Shown: piece after piece, positions 1 to 21,365 of the stretch | Layout: each line of letters begins with the position of its first letter | Position numbering within the stretch: position 1 is the first letter of the stretch | Assembly (NCBI RefSeq): GCF_001540865.1 | Contig: NC_033629.1 | Coordinates: 2,193,490 to 2,257,489 of the forward strand | Direction of reading: 5' to 3' | Source of the DNA: Ananas comosus | Lineage: Eukaryota > Streptophyta > Magnoliopsida > Poales > Bromeliaceae | Length of the DNA: 64,000 bases | Program-made: the position numbers and the translations under genes | The notes under the pieces: generated by a model | The model's input: the letters and a program-made list of their open reading frames with translations, nothing else | The model's database searches: none | What the model was told of the DNA's origin: nothing

Positions 1-659
1 AACAACTTCATTTCACTACAAAATGCCTATAATAAGAAAATGAGGAAAAGAGAAGTGACTCATAAACGTATCACAGAATCATCATTTATTTGACATTACA
101 TACAAACACATATCTTAAGCAACTGAAATAGTGAAATGTCAGCCGACACATCAACACAGAAAAATTTGCAAAACAATAACTATGACCAGTACATGATCAT
201 GTATCTACACCTAAACATTCTGAAACTAGTAAAATCTACACTCTGAATCAATAAACAAAAGAGTTGTGCTAAAACTATAACTGCAACTTTTAGGCAAATC
301 CAAATCAGCTAAATTGCTTTAGAAATTAAGTAATTCTACAATGATTGATGTATATGTGCAGGAATATGATAATGATGATGATACATCCAAAAACCCTTTT
401 GACCATTAAACAATATTAAAATATGAAGATGACCAATAATATGCTCAGATGATCTCGGTGTGTACACATCTTGTTGACCATGCTGCATGGGGATACATGA
501 ATGAAAAGAGTTACGTACAATTGGCCACCCCGACCACAACAAACATCCACAAATGTATTGAAAAAAAGGAAGAGCAGGATTCAATCCTATGCTGAAGGGC
601 TTATTCCAGTTCTCAAATATGGAACAATGTACATCGGGCTTCGAGGAATATTTACTTAC

Positions 660-9169
<8,510 letters not shown>

Positions 9170-9690
9170 GGAGGAGGGGCGGCGGCGGCGGCGGCGGTGG
9201 AGGGGGCGACGGAGGCGATGGCGGAGGAGGCGATCCGCGGCGGAGGATCGCCGGAGACGGAGCGGGGAGAGGAGAATTAGGGTGGCGGAGAAGGGAAAGG
9301 AGAAGAAGAGGGAGAGGGAGACGAGAAGAGAGAGAGAGAGAGAGAGGAGCGAGAGAGCTCGTGGAAAGGTCTCGGGGGTTTTAGTTTACTAACGTGCGGG
9401 GGCATTCCGGGAATTCCGAAAAATAGCCCTCCGTAGAGAATGTGGCGAACCGTGCGATGACTGGTTTGGACACGTGGCTCTCATCTGTAGCGTAGAATTT
9501 TTTTCCCCTTGAGAATATATCCTAACTGTTTAAAAAAAATAAATACTGCCCTAATCATAGCATATTTATTAGGATTTTTTTACAAAATAATCCTATAACA
9601 TTTTATATAATCTTACCAAATTTATATATTTGAAACTAAACACGGTAAATCGTTCACTGTATTCATTAAGGGTTAATAAATTACCGTCTT

Positions 9691-9831
9691 TCTTTTTTTT
9701 TGAGAAAAAAGTAGCATGCTACCCACTTCGTTTATTTCATTTAAAAATAAACTTAGCTAGAAATGTGAATTAACTAGGATTCGAACTTGGGTCTCGGATA
9801 CCAACCACCAAGCTTTTTTGCCACTTGTGTT
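9691..9831 (-). mobile_element. tRNA-derived SINE, reverse orientation
   Basis: A homologue of the element at 19411-19548, inverted. On the minus strand it begins near CAAGTGGCAAAAAAGCTTGG (A-box-like TGGCAAAA), continues to CAAGTTCGAATCC (B-box-like) and ends with GTAGCATGCTAC and an A-rich tail, seen on the plus strand as the T run at 9691-9700. Two copies with the same 5'-to-3' order and poly-A tail fit a SINE; the tRNA of origin is not identified. Confidence 0.65.
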
Positions 9832-10203
9832 AGAGACAGTTAGTAGTTTACCGTCTTTATTGGAATTGTACGTGGATTATATGAGAAATAAGTAAAAATG
9901 TGGTTGTTAGATGGAAAATAGTAAAAAGTTAGGTTGTTAGGATTATACGTGGATTATTTGAATTTTTATTTGATTGTTAGCATTGTGTGAATACATTATT
10001 AGGATTTTTAAGTTGTTAAGATTATATTGATTTGTAGAAATTTTTATGTGGTTGTTAAGATCATATATGTGATATAGAAAAAAACAATAAATAAGCTGTC
10101 GAGGAAGGATTCACAAGTGAGGTTGTTAGATGAAAAATAGGAAAAAAATGAGGCTCCTAGTATTACACGTGAAGTATTAGAATTCTTATTTGATTGTTAG
10201 GAC

Positions 10204-10423
10204 TAGGGAGGTCAACAGGCCGAATTCAGGGCGGATTTTTAAAAACCCGAACCCGAACCTGACTCCAAACCGGAAACTCGAACCCAATGGATTTCAAAAA
10301 TCCATATCGAAACCCGAATCCAATCAAAAACCTGAAACCCGAATCCACTTAGCATCGAATAAATTTGCTCAGTTCGGTTTGGGTTCGGATAAAATTTCGA
10401 GTAACCGTATTAATACATGCCTA
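10204..10423. mobile_element. 220-bp hAT-like MITE with 8-bp target-site duplication
   Basis: The element starts TAGGGAGG and ends CATGCCTA (reverse complement TAGGCATG). Flanking octamers GTTAGGAC (10196-10203) and GTTAGGAT (10424-10431) match at 7 of 8 positions. The interior is built of AACCCGAACC/GGTTTGGGTTCGG motifs and can fold back. It has no coding capacity. Confidence 0.7.
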
Positions 10424-11202
10424 GTTAGGATTATGTAGATAGATTATTAGGATTTTCGGATTGTTAAGATTATATGTGATTTATTGAAATTTTTATGTAA
10501 TTATTAAGATAAAAGAAAATAAGCAAGATACGGTAAATGATTCATTGCTTTTGTGGAATAACCATCTTTAAAAGAAAATTCCAACTAATTCCAACGCGGC
10601 TCTTGCATAGTAAAAAAAGAGTTAATTTGCCAAAAAAAATTTCATAGGGTTAGTTACCCAATTAGGAAATTTTATTGGATTGTTTTGAAAAAAAGTCCTA
10701 TCTAGTACTAGTTTTTCTCTTTTTTTTTTGGGCGAACTTTAATTTGCTTTTACTTCCGTAAAAAATATAAAATTTACATAAATTATAGACAAATTTAATT
10801 TGACTATTTTATTTTTCAAAATTTTAATTTTACTGTTTAATTTTTTAATGTATTTGATTTAAATCACCCAACAACACTTTAATCTTTGGTTACGAAACAT
10901 TTACAAATATAGGCCTCGTCTTATTATAAGAAGTATAGCATTCAACATTGCTACAATGAATTGATAACTCATGTTTCTAAAGGAGCAAGATAATGGAATG
11001 TTCACTTTGTAACGTCAAAACATCACATAAACTATATACCTTAGGGGATCAGTATCAGTCCAATCCTATAATTTTTCATCTAAAAGTTAAAAAAAGAGAT
11101 AGTATCCACAGCCGGATACTAATAAGCGTATTCCAGCCCAACACACACACACACACTCTCTCGCTCTACATATATACACACACTTTAGATCATGGAAACA
11201 TC

Positions 11203-14200
11203 CTAAGCACCCTTGCTCCATGGTTTTATCAGAGCCACGACGATGATCGCGACAATCATAAGAAGTACTAGTATGGCTATGCACATCCACTTGCGAGAAT
11301 TCTTTTGTAGCTTCTTTGCCTTCTGGAGAGATACCGTCCCGGATTGCACATGGTCAACAGCACTCGAAACCTTTAAAAGTAATCAAATATGAAAAATTCA
11401 AATAAGGAAAATCAGAAGTTCATTCCACAAATGTGAGAAAAAAACAAAAAAACAAAAGGTGACTGAAAGAAAATTTGGCGGCCGCAACGACTCATAGCGA
11501 GGACTCTCTGGTTCTTACATGAGATTCAATGTTATCCAGCATGTCTCCTTGAGCTTCAATCAACACAGCCATATCAAGAAATATCTACATCAGGCTGGAA
11601 AGTATGATTAATGAAGATCTACTGTACAAAGTTCTAAAAGTATCCAACATATTAATTTTATTGTTACAACATCGCAAGTTAACTTAAGCACGCACTTTAA
11701 GAAGGATAAAAGCAAGGCAGCACAAAGATCCTCGGAAGGTAAAGCCGTGGCTTGTGGATGATGATGATCGGGCGTGAAGGGAATGTAGTTTGGTTGCCCA
11801 AAGCATGCTTAGATCTAAAAGCACTCGGGTAAACATGTGCTTATTAACTCAGACCATTTGTTTTCCCCAGATATAATATCTAATAATGCAGATCGTAGAA
11901 AGGGGATAATGAAATGAAAATCAGGCGCGATATTTGTGTGTTAATTGTTAAAAACAATAATGCTTTTGTTTGCACTGTGCGTGCTAAGCAACCACAGACG
12001 CCAATACGCATAGCACGTGAGCAAACTATACAAAAGAGAAAGACGAAATAGTCACACATAATGTGCCTGTACTTCACGATGCCGGAGAAGTTATAGCATC
12101 TAATTGTTTCATTCAAATTCAGTAGTGGAGGGGTCAAGTGAACTCTGGGACTCAACTAACATAGAGAGGATCATAGCTCCTAAAGAACAACAAAACATTG
12201 AATGTCAATAAAAGGAGTTCAGAAAAATTCCTTCATACTCCCATCAGATTTTGAGTGGTGGATATTTTTTTTTACCTTTTTTGTTTGACATTTTTTTTGA
12301 AGCTCTGAACAAAAGACTAACCTGCTGCAACTCAAGAAGTTTCCTCTCTAATTCCCTAACGGTGTCATGACGCTCCTGTATTTCGGACAGGGTGTCCATT
12401 ACCTGCACTGGGCAGAGAAGGCGTCACTTTTCCATTATAAATGTATGCTTTGAGGATCAAAACAAAAGCAGTAGATTATGGAATCAGATGCAAATGGAAT
12501 CTATAACCAAATAATATAGACAAACTTGGCCACGCCCTGGTGCTTGAATGGCATCTTTAAGTATTTGTTCACTTTTTCCAGTTTCGATTAATCGGTCAAT
12601 TGTCTGCAGAACCAGAAGTTACTAGACAATATTAATCACTAACAAGAACTTCATTAGAGTTCTGCCCAATGGCGTATACGCAGAGCATGATTTTTACCTC
12701 TTCATCAGCACGAGTACCGGTTACTGTTGATGGCACATACAGAGGGAAAAAATAAATATTGTTAAGCTACAAACAAGGAGAAATGCTGTGACAGGAAAGA
12801 AACGAGAATTCTTCAATTTTGTGACAGGAACAAACCTGTAAATACCCTTCTTTCAACAACTTCTCGGTATTCTTGCTGGATTGCCTCCCTTAGAGACTGC
12901 AGAACAATTGAAACAAGTAACAAAAATATGTAATAAATTTTGTAAGCAAAATAAATGAAATGTTTTTGTTCTATTTTCTGTTTCTTGCCATCCTTCAGGC
13001 GGGACTAAAGTGCACCGCAAAGTACTTCTGCCCCTTGCCTATTTCTCAAATTTCTTAAATTACTCCTAGTCATTTATCGCTAAGCCCTTTCTCCTCCACT
13101 GTCTTTTGAAGGCCAGTTTGTTTTGGTGAAAATGGAGTCGTGGAAGTTGTATTCACTATTTAGTCAACTCCATTGTCCTATTAACTAAAAGTAAATCAGG
13201 ATATCCAAATGTAATTTCCATCAGTTGTCCTATTTCTCAAGTTTAACTTCAGATTGTAATGACATTTGTAATGAAATAATAAAAGCTACTTAAACAAATT
13301 GAACAAAAGTTATTCTACATCTCAATTGACATTTATACAATTTGATAGTATACAAAATTATCAGCAGCTTATTACTGGAATATTATGATCAAAATGTGTT
13401 TGCCTAAGAGATAATCAAAGAATATCAACTTCCCTTCATATGTTGCTCTTTTACCTCTTCAAATCATCGTCAATTTTAATTATTTTTTTTTGGTTTTTAA
13501 AGATAAGTTTTTCTTTAGATAGCATCCTCCTAATAATACAAACTCAATCTAGAAGTATTCAACAGATGTACAAAGCAGGCATAACAAAAATAACAACACC
13601 AACATGCCTTCATTTCCCAATAGAAGGACTTTTGATAAGCAAAGCCTTTTGTTCATGATGTGGAATGAAGACGCTACCTGAAAGTCATCCATCCGCTCTT
13701 TCAGTTTCTTTTTCAATGCTCTGTAGTAGCAAAGCGCACTTGACTGATGAGAAAGTGATGTTAGAAGGCTACTAATTAGAGGAAAATAAATTAATTCAAA
13801 TCAGAATTATTACACCGTAGAAGCAGTTCTTGATCGATCTACGCCTGACCCCTTACCACATCCTGGCTTTTGTCTGTTTGCTAGATTCTGTTCAAATGTA
13901 GCAAGAGCAAAGTCAGTAAGTTTGAACATGAAATTTGCAGCAACAATCTGAACAATCTTGAACAAGGTTTAAAGTGCCGTGGCACGAGGGCATGCCGCTG
14001 TTTGCCTGGCACAGTACGGCACCGGCACGCTTGCGTGCCGACACATGGTACGCATGCGTGCCGATGGATACGCATGACCTTCTAAGGGCACGCTTTGGCA
14101 CAGATTTATTTTAGTTTTTTTTGTTTCAATAAATTCTTATAATATTATTTTAAAAGATTTAATAAAATGATTATGAATATTTGCTATGTATAGCTTACTA

Positions 14201-17150
14201 TAGTAACTATACTCATCAATTAACATACATGTAAGCTTTTTTGTATGTAAAGTACAATTATACCTGATGCAGAATAGAAATTTTTACAGGTTAGAATTTT
14301 TAAAATGCAAAGACATCTTTTTTTTTTTTTTTCTTTTGACCATATTACAGTCTTTCTTTTATAAAATACAAAAAAATTATTTTAAAATTATTTTAAAAAA
14401 TTATTTTTTAATTAATTTTTTCAAAAAATTAGTAGATCTATCAAAAAAATTAAGTGATAAATTATATGACAAATAAATTAAATAAATTTAAGTATCAATT
14501 AATTTAATTTAACATATAATTTTATCAGTATTTTCAATCTTTTAATGCAAAAATAAAATTTTATGTTTGATGTGCCTTAAAATTTGTTTGTTGAGTTCAA
14601 TTTTGTTTCCCTAATTTGGCAAAAGTTTCGCGGTGCGACAAATTTTGATAAAATAATTTGTGAAGAAAAAATGGATGTTTATGGTGGAAGTGGAGGGATT
14701 GGATATGTAAATTAAAAATTTGCCCTATATTGATACACAAAAAAAATTAAATTATAATTTTTTTGACTTGCCTAACAAATAGATCTTCGATTTGTAATAT
14801 TTTTTGGGGGTTGTACAGTACCCAGAATGCTTTGGGTACCCCAAAAAATAAAACAAAAAGAAAAAAACAAAAAGCAAAAAAAAAAAAAAAAATGCCGGCA
14901 CTGTGCTGCGGCACGCATCGCCGTGCCGCTCTGTCTCGTGCGGCACGGCCGCGCGTGCCGCGCCACGGAGAGGGGGTCCGAGACCCCCCCTGTACCGTAC
15001 CCCTTTCTTGGTGGCACGGTACGTGCCGCACCGGCATGGTGCGTCACGGCCGGCACTTGTATCCTTAATCTTGAAGACGGAAGAGGAGAAAAAATTTTAG
15101 CTGTCATGCTCAAAAGAATATGAAATCAACCAGCATGTTAATTATCCTTCAGCCGCCGCTAATCAACCCTTATGTGACGTGAGAAAAGGTAAAAGAAAGG
15201 CTGCTTCAACGAAAAGGGAAATGCCAAGTCCAAGATATTCATTTTATTAAAGTACGGTACGGAATCAAGGAAAGAACTTGGACATGATTAAGTTTCATGA
15301 GGATTTATTATTGGAATAGAGTCTTGGGGAAAAAGAACTCAAGGAGCATAAGATTCAAATTTTTAGAATGAGAAGAAACGAAATGACAAGGATATGCAGA
15401 TCAATGGTCGCTACTATTGGCACACCCACATTTTTGTTTTCCAACAAATTCAGCAGAGGGGTTCACATTGAAGTAGCTCAGCTTCTATTGCCTGTTGTAC
15501 TGGTAAAAGCCTGAACATAACATTGAGGAAGAAAAGAGCGTACATCTTTGTCCATTTCTTCGATCTTTGACTTTGCCAGACGAGCAATTCTACTTACTTC
15601 GTCGATATCTTTCTTCATCCGCTGCTTGATTTCTAAAATCGAAAGTATGCATGATTGCAAAGTTTATTATAAAATAATTACTCATACAAATATATAAATA
15701 AGACACTTGAAAAAAAAGGATAGTTGTGAAATTTATTCTAAAATATTTACTAGTATACAAATAAAGGAATATGACAAATGAAAAACACAACTAAAACAAA
15801 CAACTAAAAAAAAGACGTAAAAAACACATAACTGGAAACAATCAAATATACTTGCCTCTTATAGCAACTGCCATGGTGACCAGCTTTGAGTCCTCATGTG
15901 CATTCTAATAGCATATAAAGCATGTTAGTTTCAAAAGTTGCAGTTAGATGAGCACTCAGATACTGGTAAAACAACAGTAAGAATTTAACATTGTTGCTTA
16001 AGCAATGTTAAGTAATTTGTATGATAAGATCAATCGTGCACTCTTCTCGCTCCAACAATAACATGGAAAACTTCGAATTGAACACAAAGAGAAACACACC
16101 TGAAGTTTCTTTAACAGCTTAGACAGCTTATCTATGTGTTTCTCGATTTCTTGAACCTGACATCAAAAAGAAAGAACATAACATGGTTGCAAATTTGAAA
16201 ATTGAGGGTAAATACACTACGGAATCACTTAACAAGGCGATATCAGGTAATGTTATACTGATTGATACCTGTTTGAAGAAACCTTCTAATCCTAGTTCTG
16301 CAGGGTTCTTTGGAGCCTGAGATCCTAATTCAATGTCATCATTTCTTGAGGTCTGACCTCGGAGGATCTCAAGAGAATCCTGTCCAGAAAAATGTTCGAC
16401 AATATAAGAAGAAAAAAGATTCACGAAGAAGAAATTTAAAATTCAAAATTATATGGCACTAAAAAAGAGCAAATTTTTGCTTTTTGTTTTTTAATGTTAT
16501 CTTCAAAAAGATTGAGAATCTAATTATTCCCATCTTTAACAGTATACCACTTTAAATTAACAAAAGAAACCTTGCCAATTGAAAAAGTAGCTAACAATCC
16601 ATGCTTTTAACTCACATTCTCATCTGACATAAGGAACCAAATTATTTATGATGACGATGTTTAGATGCTAAAAATTGAAAGCAAGTCAAAAGACCTAAGA
16701 TTAAAAAAAAAAAAGATACCAAAAATTTTAAAAATGGGAATCTGTTGCTCCCAGCCACATTAATAACAATATGATTTTTCCAGCTCCGTACTAAATATTT
16801 CTCGGTTTCTTCAAGAAATCGAGACACTTCTTCATTTGCTCTTATACTATCCAATTCACTAAATTAAACCTCTACAATGAAATGCTTCAATCTTAAACAT
16901 TGAAGCCTGAGTGCAATGAGCCATACGTTTCACAACATCAACAGCATTATATCCTTCTAAACACCGGTAATCTCTCATATAAACAACATCAACAGCAACA
17001 AAAACCCCAATCACCTGATATCTCGAGCTGTCCCACCATAATCCGATCGAAAACAAGCACAAATCACAGCCAAAACCAGGAGAAACTAAACGAAAGCGAA
17101 TTAAACGAGAATTTGTATAGGGATGAAGATACCGTGAGTAGATTATGCAT
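11203..17150 (-). CDS. SYP132: Syntaxin of plants, SYP132-type Qa-SNARE
   Basis: A plasma-membrane t-SNARE for secretory vesicle fusion. Thirteen exons on the minus strand: 17133-17150, 16269-16379, 16100-16156, 15856-15904, 15544-15632, 13814-13887, 13678-13720, 12836-12896, 12698-12723, 12526-12603, 12322-12402, 11519-11584, 11203-11370. They total 921 nt, i.e. 306 residues plus stop; Arabidopsis SYP132 is about 304. The start is [14 protein letters not shown]. The Habc region contains [20 protein letters not shown] and [17 protein letters not shown], followed by the family signature [20 protein letters not shown]. The SNARE motif spans about residues 200-262 ([20 protein letters not shown], then [20 protein letters not shown]). 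A tail anchor runs from about residue 280 to 299, ending KPWSKGA. The 15856 exon uses a GC donor (AG/GCAAGT), needed to keep frame. The intron 13888-15543 holds a 1.1-kb hAT-like element. A run of GATC repeats at 17299-17317 lies in the likely 5' UTR. SYP131 is the alternative name. Confidence 0.93.
13963..15067 (+). mobile_element. 1.1-kb non-autonomous hAT-like element in a SYP intron
   Basis: A perfect 8-bp duplication ATCTTGAA flanks it (13955-13962 and 15068-15075). The ends are CAAGGTTTAAAGTGCCG on the left and, reverse-complemented, TAAGGATACAAGTGCCG on the right. Both arms (13970-14095 and 14893-15055) are GC-rich and packed with GTGCCG/CGGCAC units; the 800-bp centre is AT-rich. Several overlapping short open frames at 14747-15123 are by-products of the arms. 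A truncated inverted relative lies at 40321-40747. Confidence 0.85.
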
Positions 17151-17586
17151 CTCGAGACCAGCTAGGAACCGAGGAGGGAGGCGAGGATCGAGCGCATGAG
17201 AGCTTCAACAACGAAGCTTAGAGCTCGAATCCCGCAATGTGATCGAATCGAACGCGCTTGAGAAGAGATCGACGAGGGTTCGTTCTTCGAGCGCGAGTGA
17301 TCGATCGATCGATCGACAGGGAGGGAGGAGGGTTTTGTTTTTAACTGATTTTATTTTTAAAAAATAGAAAATTTCAAATTCAGAAGTGAATTTATCAAAT
17401 TCAAATAAAATTTACTCAGTTTTTTAGTAAATAAAACAAGGCCAATTTACTAGCTATTAGATTTGATGAAATTTTTTGACTTAAACAAAAATATAAAATC
17501 TCAAATAAAAAATTTAAATAATTTGAGAGAATTTTAATTTAAAAATATAAAAAATTGAGAGGTCGATTTCAAAATCCCCTATAGCT

Positions 17587-18536
17587 GAGGGGGAATTTTA
17601 CCTAATTAATAAAACGCTGTGGGGCGCGGGAAAGCGAGATGTGGTGGGTCCGGGGTGGTCCGAGCTGGTGCACAAAGTCCATCGAGTGTAGCTCCCCATG
17701 TAGGCTTCGTAGCGTATGGACCGGGTCTACAAGGAAGCTGCTCCACATTGGACCATGTCTACCACGTCATCCGGGATTGGGCCAATCTTATTCTCTGTCA
17801 CGTGGAAAATAAAGAAGTTGATCATTTTTTATTTTTGTCCTAAATTAGGCTCTCTTTTTTTTTCTCGTTCTTTAAGTTTTAATTTATTATAATTTTTAGC
17901 TTAAATTTTTTAAATTATTATAATCAAATCTTATAGCATAAATTAATTAATCGAATAGTAATACTTTGCTAATATAAAAAATAATTAATAATACGATAAT
18001 GAATAAAATACTATATTATTATCATATTAGCGACATATCAGTATTCAACGAGCCTGCAAATTAAACTTAAGATTTAATTTTTACTAATTTAAAAAGTGTA
18101 GATTAGAAATTATAATAAATCAATATTTTAGGACCAAAAATATTGTTGACTTTAGAGATTGAGGATCAAAGGTGTAATTTAGCCATTATTGCTTTTTAAA
18201 TAATAGATTTTATTCTTAGAACTATTCAAAAATCGAAAGGTCGATATTGCACTAATAAAAACGTGAAGGAAGTTCAAATATTGAATCTTATTGAACGATA
18301 TCTAAAATATTTTTTTTATATATTATAACTCAAATTGGTAATCACTAACATAAATAGCCATTATTTTTTTTTTGAGAAAAATACGAGAGTTTCCTTGTAG
18401 ACCCGGTCCATGGGCTAGGTAACGTCCATCGAGCTCCACTCGATGAAAGTGGTGCACCAGCTCGGACTCCCACCCACCACATGTCGCTCTCCCGGGCCCC
18501 ACCACATTTTATTAATTAGGTAAAAATCCTCCTCTC
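17587..18536. mobile_element. 950-bp element with about 150-bp terminal inverted repeats
   Basis: The left arm (17587-17737) and the reverse complement of the right arm (18390-18536) align along their length. Shared blocks include TTACCTAATTAATAAAA, GTGGTGGGT, TCCGAGCTGGTGCAC and ATGGACCGGGTCTACAAGGA. Both begin GAG, as do the Mutator-like elements in this window, but I find no matching flanking duplication. The AT-rich interior encodes nothing recognisable. Confidence 0.65.
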
Positions 18537-18674
18537 ATTGCACATCCCTCTCTCATTACTCACTTTAATAGGCTTAAGTTTGGTAAATGTGTTTATTAAA
18601 ATTATTATTTTTATTCTATACAAAGTTTAAAAAAGTTAAAAATATTTTTATTTCTATTTGTTCTGTATATTATA

Positions 18675-19090
18675 AAGTTGCGATTTCTCGATATCATTTA
18701 CCTAGTATATTAAAAGGACTCAACATCAACAGATGCAATTAAAAATCTCATAAAAAGTCATGATATAGCACTAAAATTCTCAATCAGAGATTTGATCTTA
18801 CTGTAGATAGTATACAAAATTTTCTAACAAAATTTTATTTAATTTGAATACTTCTACACTATTAAACTTACAAATTACACACATCAACTATTAAAAATTA
18901 TTGATTTTAAATCCTTCGATCACTAGGTAAATGATATTGAAAATCTGTAAAATTTATTTTTTAAATACTTCAAATACGCCAGATCAAATCTAACGGAGCT
19001 GATCGCCGATTTGAAAGTTTCATCATAAAAAATGACTTAGATTTTCGTACTCCTAATAACACAGAAGTCTTGCTCCCAGATTATGAACTC
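18675..19090. mobile_element. Mutator-like MITE, left end missing
   Basis: The right part carries the family core (GATCAAATCTAACGGAGCTG, then AAAGTTTCATCAT) and ends GAACTC, the complement of the GAG start seen in three intact relatives. The left side is recognisable only from about 18675 (CGATATCATTTACCTAGT); the outer left terminus and one target duplication are absent. Confidence 0.6.
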
Positions 19091-19410
19091 AAAAATGTTG
19101 AGATCGATATTTCCACTGATATCAATCTTCTCTTTCAATTTTTCACCAATTTTTCTTCTCTCTCTCATCCTAACCATCTATCAAAATTAATTAATAGTTA
19201 GAAGGTTATGAGCATAAGAGCTGCTATGCTTCTAATAGCATAGTAACTCTAATATATATATATATATATATAGCTTTAAAATAATTAGATAGTTAAGATT
19301 TAAACTTACCTCTAACTATATTTTGAAATTAAATTTGAATTATTATCCCAACAAAAATGTCTAACTCTTATAAATCACTTGAGCATCATGCAAAAGTTTT
19401 CGAAAAATAG

Positions 19411-19548
19411 AGCAAGTGGCAAAGGGCTTGACGGTTGATACCTGAGACTCAAATTCGAATCCTAGTTGATTCACATTTCTAACTAAGTTTATTTCTAAAT
19501 TAAATAAACGAAGCGGGTAGCGTGCTACCTATCTCTCAAAAAAAAAAG
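19411..19548 (+). mobile_element. tRNA-derived SINE
   Basis: It begins AGCAAGTGGCAAAGGGCTTG (A-box-like TGGCAAAGGGC), has a B-box-like ATTCGAATCC, and ends GCGTGCTACC followed by an A-rich tail. An inverted relative is at 9691-9831. No gene function is indicated. Confidence 0.65.
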
Positions 19549-20774
19549 AAAAATAAGCAGTAATAACACAGAACTAAAGTTTGATTTTTTATTGCTGCTT
19601 AGAAATTGGTGATGCAACCAAGCTGAAAAGCACATGGCATAGGATGCATATTGTGTCTAAACTTTGGATTATGTTTGTTTGCATCTAAGTGGGCTCCTTT
19701 ATCTATAACAAATAAAAATAAAATATAAGACAAATTGTACTTGTTTACATTATTATGAGTGCATGGTTATGCTTGAGTTTGATACAATTGTTTGGGGACT
19801 AAAATGAAAAAAATAAGATTGAACAAACAAATCTAAAAAGATTGCTTATACCTGGTTTTACAGATGAATTGGATGAAATTTCTAATTTTTTCTTTTGGGT
19901 TAATACTAATTAATTTTAAAAGATTGAAAATTGAGGAGCCCTTAGCTCTCGTTTGGTATTAAGGGTTATCAAATGTTATTGGACCAAAAAAGAAAAAAAG
20001 AAAAAAAGCCCATCGAGATATAGTTTTGTAATTTCTATTGGATTGTAAAAATTATATCACATCACATCTTTGCTTGAAACAAATAAAATATTTTTTCTAT
20101 CACACATGTTCGTAGGACCTAAAACATTTTTATGGTAGTCTCAAACAATTATTGCATGTTAATAATTCACTCTATTATTAGACGAAATTATAAATTTTTT
20201 CAGCTTCCATTTTCATATATTATACTGATATCGATTGATTGAACCACTACGGCCAAATATCCCAAAATAAAAAAAAAGATAAAGATAAAAACATAAAGAA
20301 CTTATTTGAAATATGGGCCATTTTGAATTAGCTATCCATCCCGCCTTTTCAAAATTTTAATTTTACTTTCGAACCTTGCGATTTGTTTGATTGGAGTCGG
20401 TTAAACGTATTTTAACTTCAAAACTTAGGCTAATTATTTGCTTTAATAAATTTATAGTTGCGAGAAGACGAAAAATATTTTTTATTATCATTTTTTCATC
20501 CATCTTTTTTTATTATCATGCTTCTTCTCTCGCCTTCTGCCATAGACGTTGCTCACGTCCCAACGTGCTCTTCCTCTCTGTTCTCCGCAAAACCTGCGAT
20601 ACTCGGGTTGCTGTCGTTATCCACGATCACGCCGTCCGTCGTAGTCTCATCTCCGTGATCTGTTTTATATCCGAACCGGTGTTGATAGAGGTGTAGATGA
20701 GATAAAAAAAGAGAAGGGCAACATCTACGTGGAGACGGTAGAGAAAAAGAAAAACAAAGAGAGAGAAACGACAA

Positions 20775-20778
<4 letters not shown>

Positions 20779-20815
<37 letters not shown>
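20779..20815. repeat. GA dinucleotide microsatellite
   Basis: An uninterrupted GA run of about 18 units, lying at the end of a moderately GC-rich patch that shows no gene. Confidence 0.9.
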
Positions 20816-20818
<3 letters not shown>

Positions 20819-21365
20819 GAAGGATAGTTTGTTTAGTTTAAAAAATCAAACTGAATCTATAAAATCTAAAATAATTATTTTTGCAAATATTTAAAATTAG
20901 TGGAGTTTTATGCAAATTATCTTTGCAAGAATTGTATGAAATATAATAATTAAATTTGTAAAAATAAATTATGCTTTCAAATTTTGAAGGCAAAATTATT
21001 GTTGCCTGATTCAAATCAAATAAATTAAAATATTAGATATTTAAAAATAAAATTATTTTTTTAAAAAAAATTAGTTCAGCAAAATTAAGATGGTTCAAAG
21101 TTTGAATAGTGTATCAAAATAAATTCCAATTAGATAAGTTTTGTATGATTATATTAATAAGAATAATATTTAATATACTCCTGGTTGATCAAAAATGGCC
21201 TTATCGATTTCTAAAAATCTCTTTAAATATTTCCAAACATCTAAAATTTACTAATAAAAATAAAAATAAAAATTTAAAAATATTTTAATAAATTTAAAAA
21301 TAAACTTAAAAATTTTAAATAATAGTCGTAAATAAATAAGCAAAAAACCTCCTTATATTTTATTT

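Larger units (their letters stand above)
9170..11202. other. Intergenic: UBP upstream region and SYP downstream region
   Basis: No gene is seen. Just upstream of the UBP start the DNA is GC-rich, with GGC/GGA runs and a GA microsatellite near 9330-9346, which fits a 5' UTR/promoter. From about 9500 it becomes AT-rich and holds a reverse SINE (9691-9831), degenerate repeats of a TTGTTAGGATTAT-like unit (9890-10500), a 220-bp hAT MITE (10204-10423), and two diverged copies of the UBP-intron palindrome. A short AC/TA run lies near 11140-11180. Small open frames in the GC-rich part are simple-sequence artefacts. Confidence 0.7.

Noticed and set aside
14747..15123. Cluster of overlapping short open frames on both strands
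   Set aside because: They lie in the GC-rich terminal arm of a hAT-like element; open frames arise from base composition and none has a homologue I recognise.
19411..19548. tRNA gene
   Set aside because: A- and B-box-like motifs are present but no cloverleaf can be drawn and there is a poly-A tail; a SINE fits better.
20391..20774. Open frames of 66-101 residues on both strands
   Set aside because: There is no recognisable domain, the frames overlap on both strands, and the region borders a microsatellite; likely chance.
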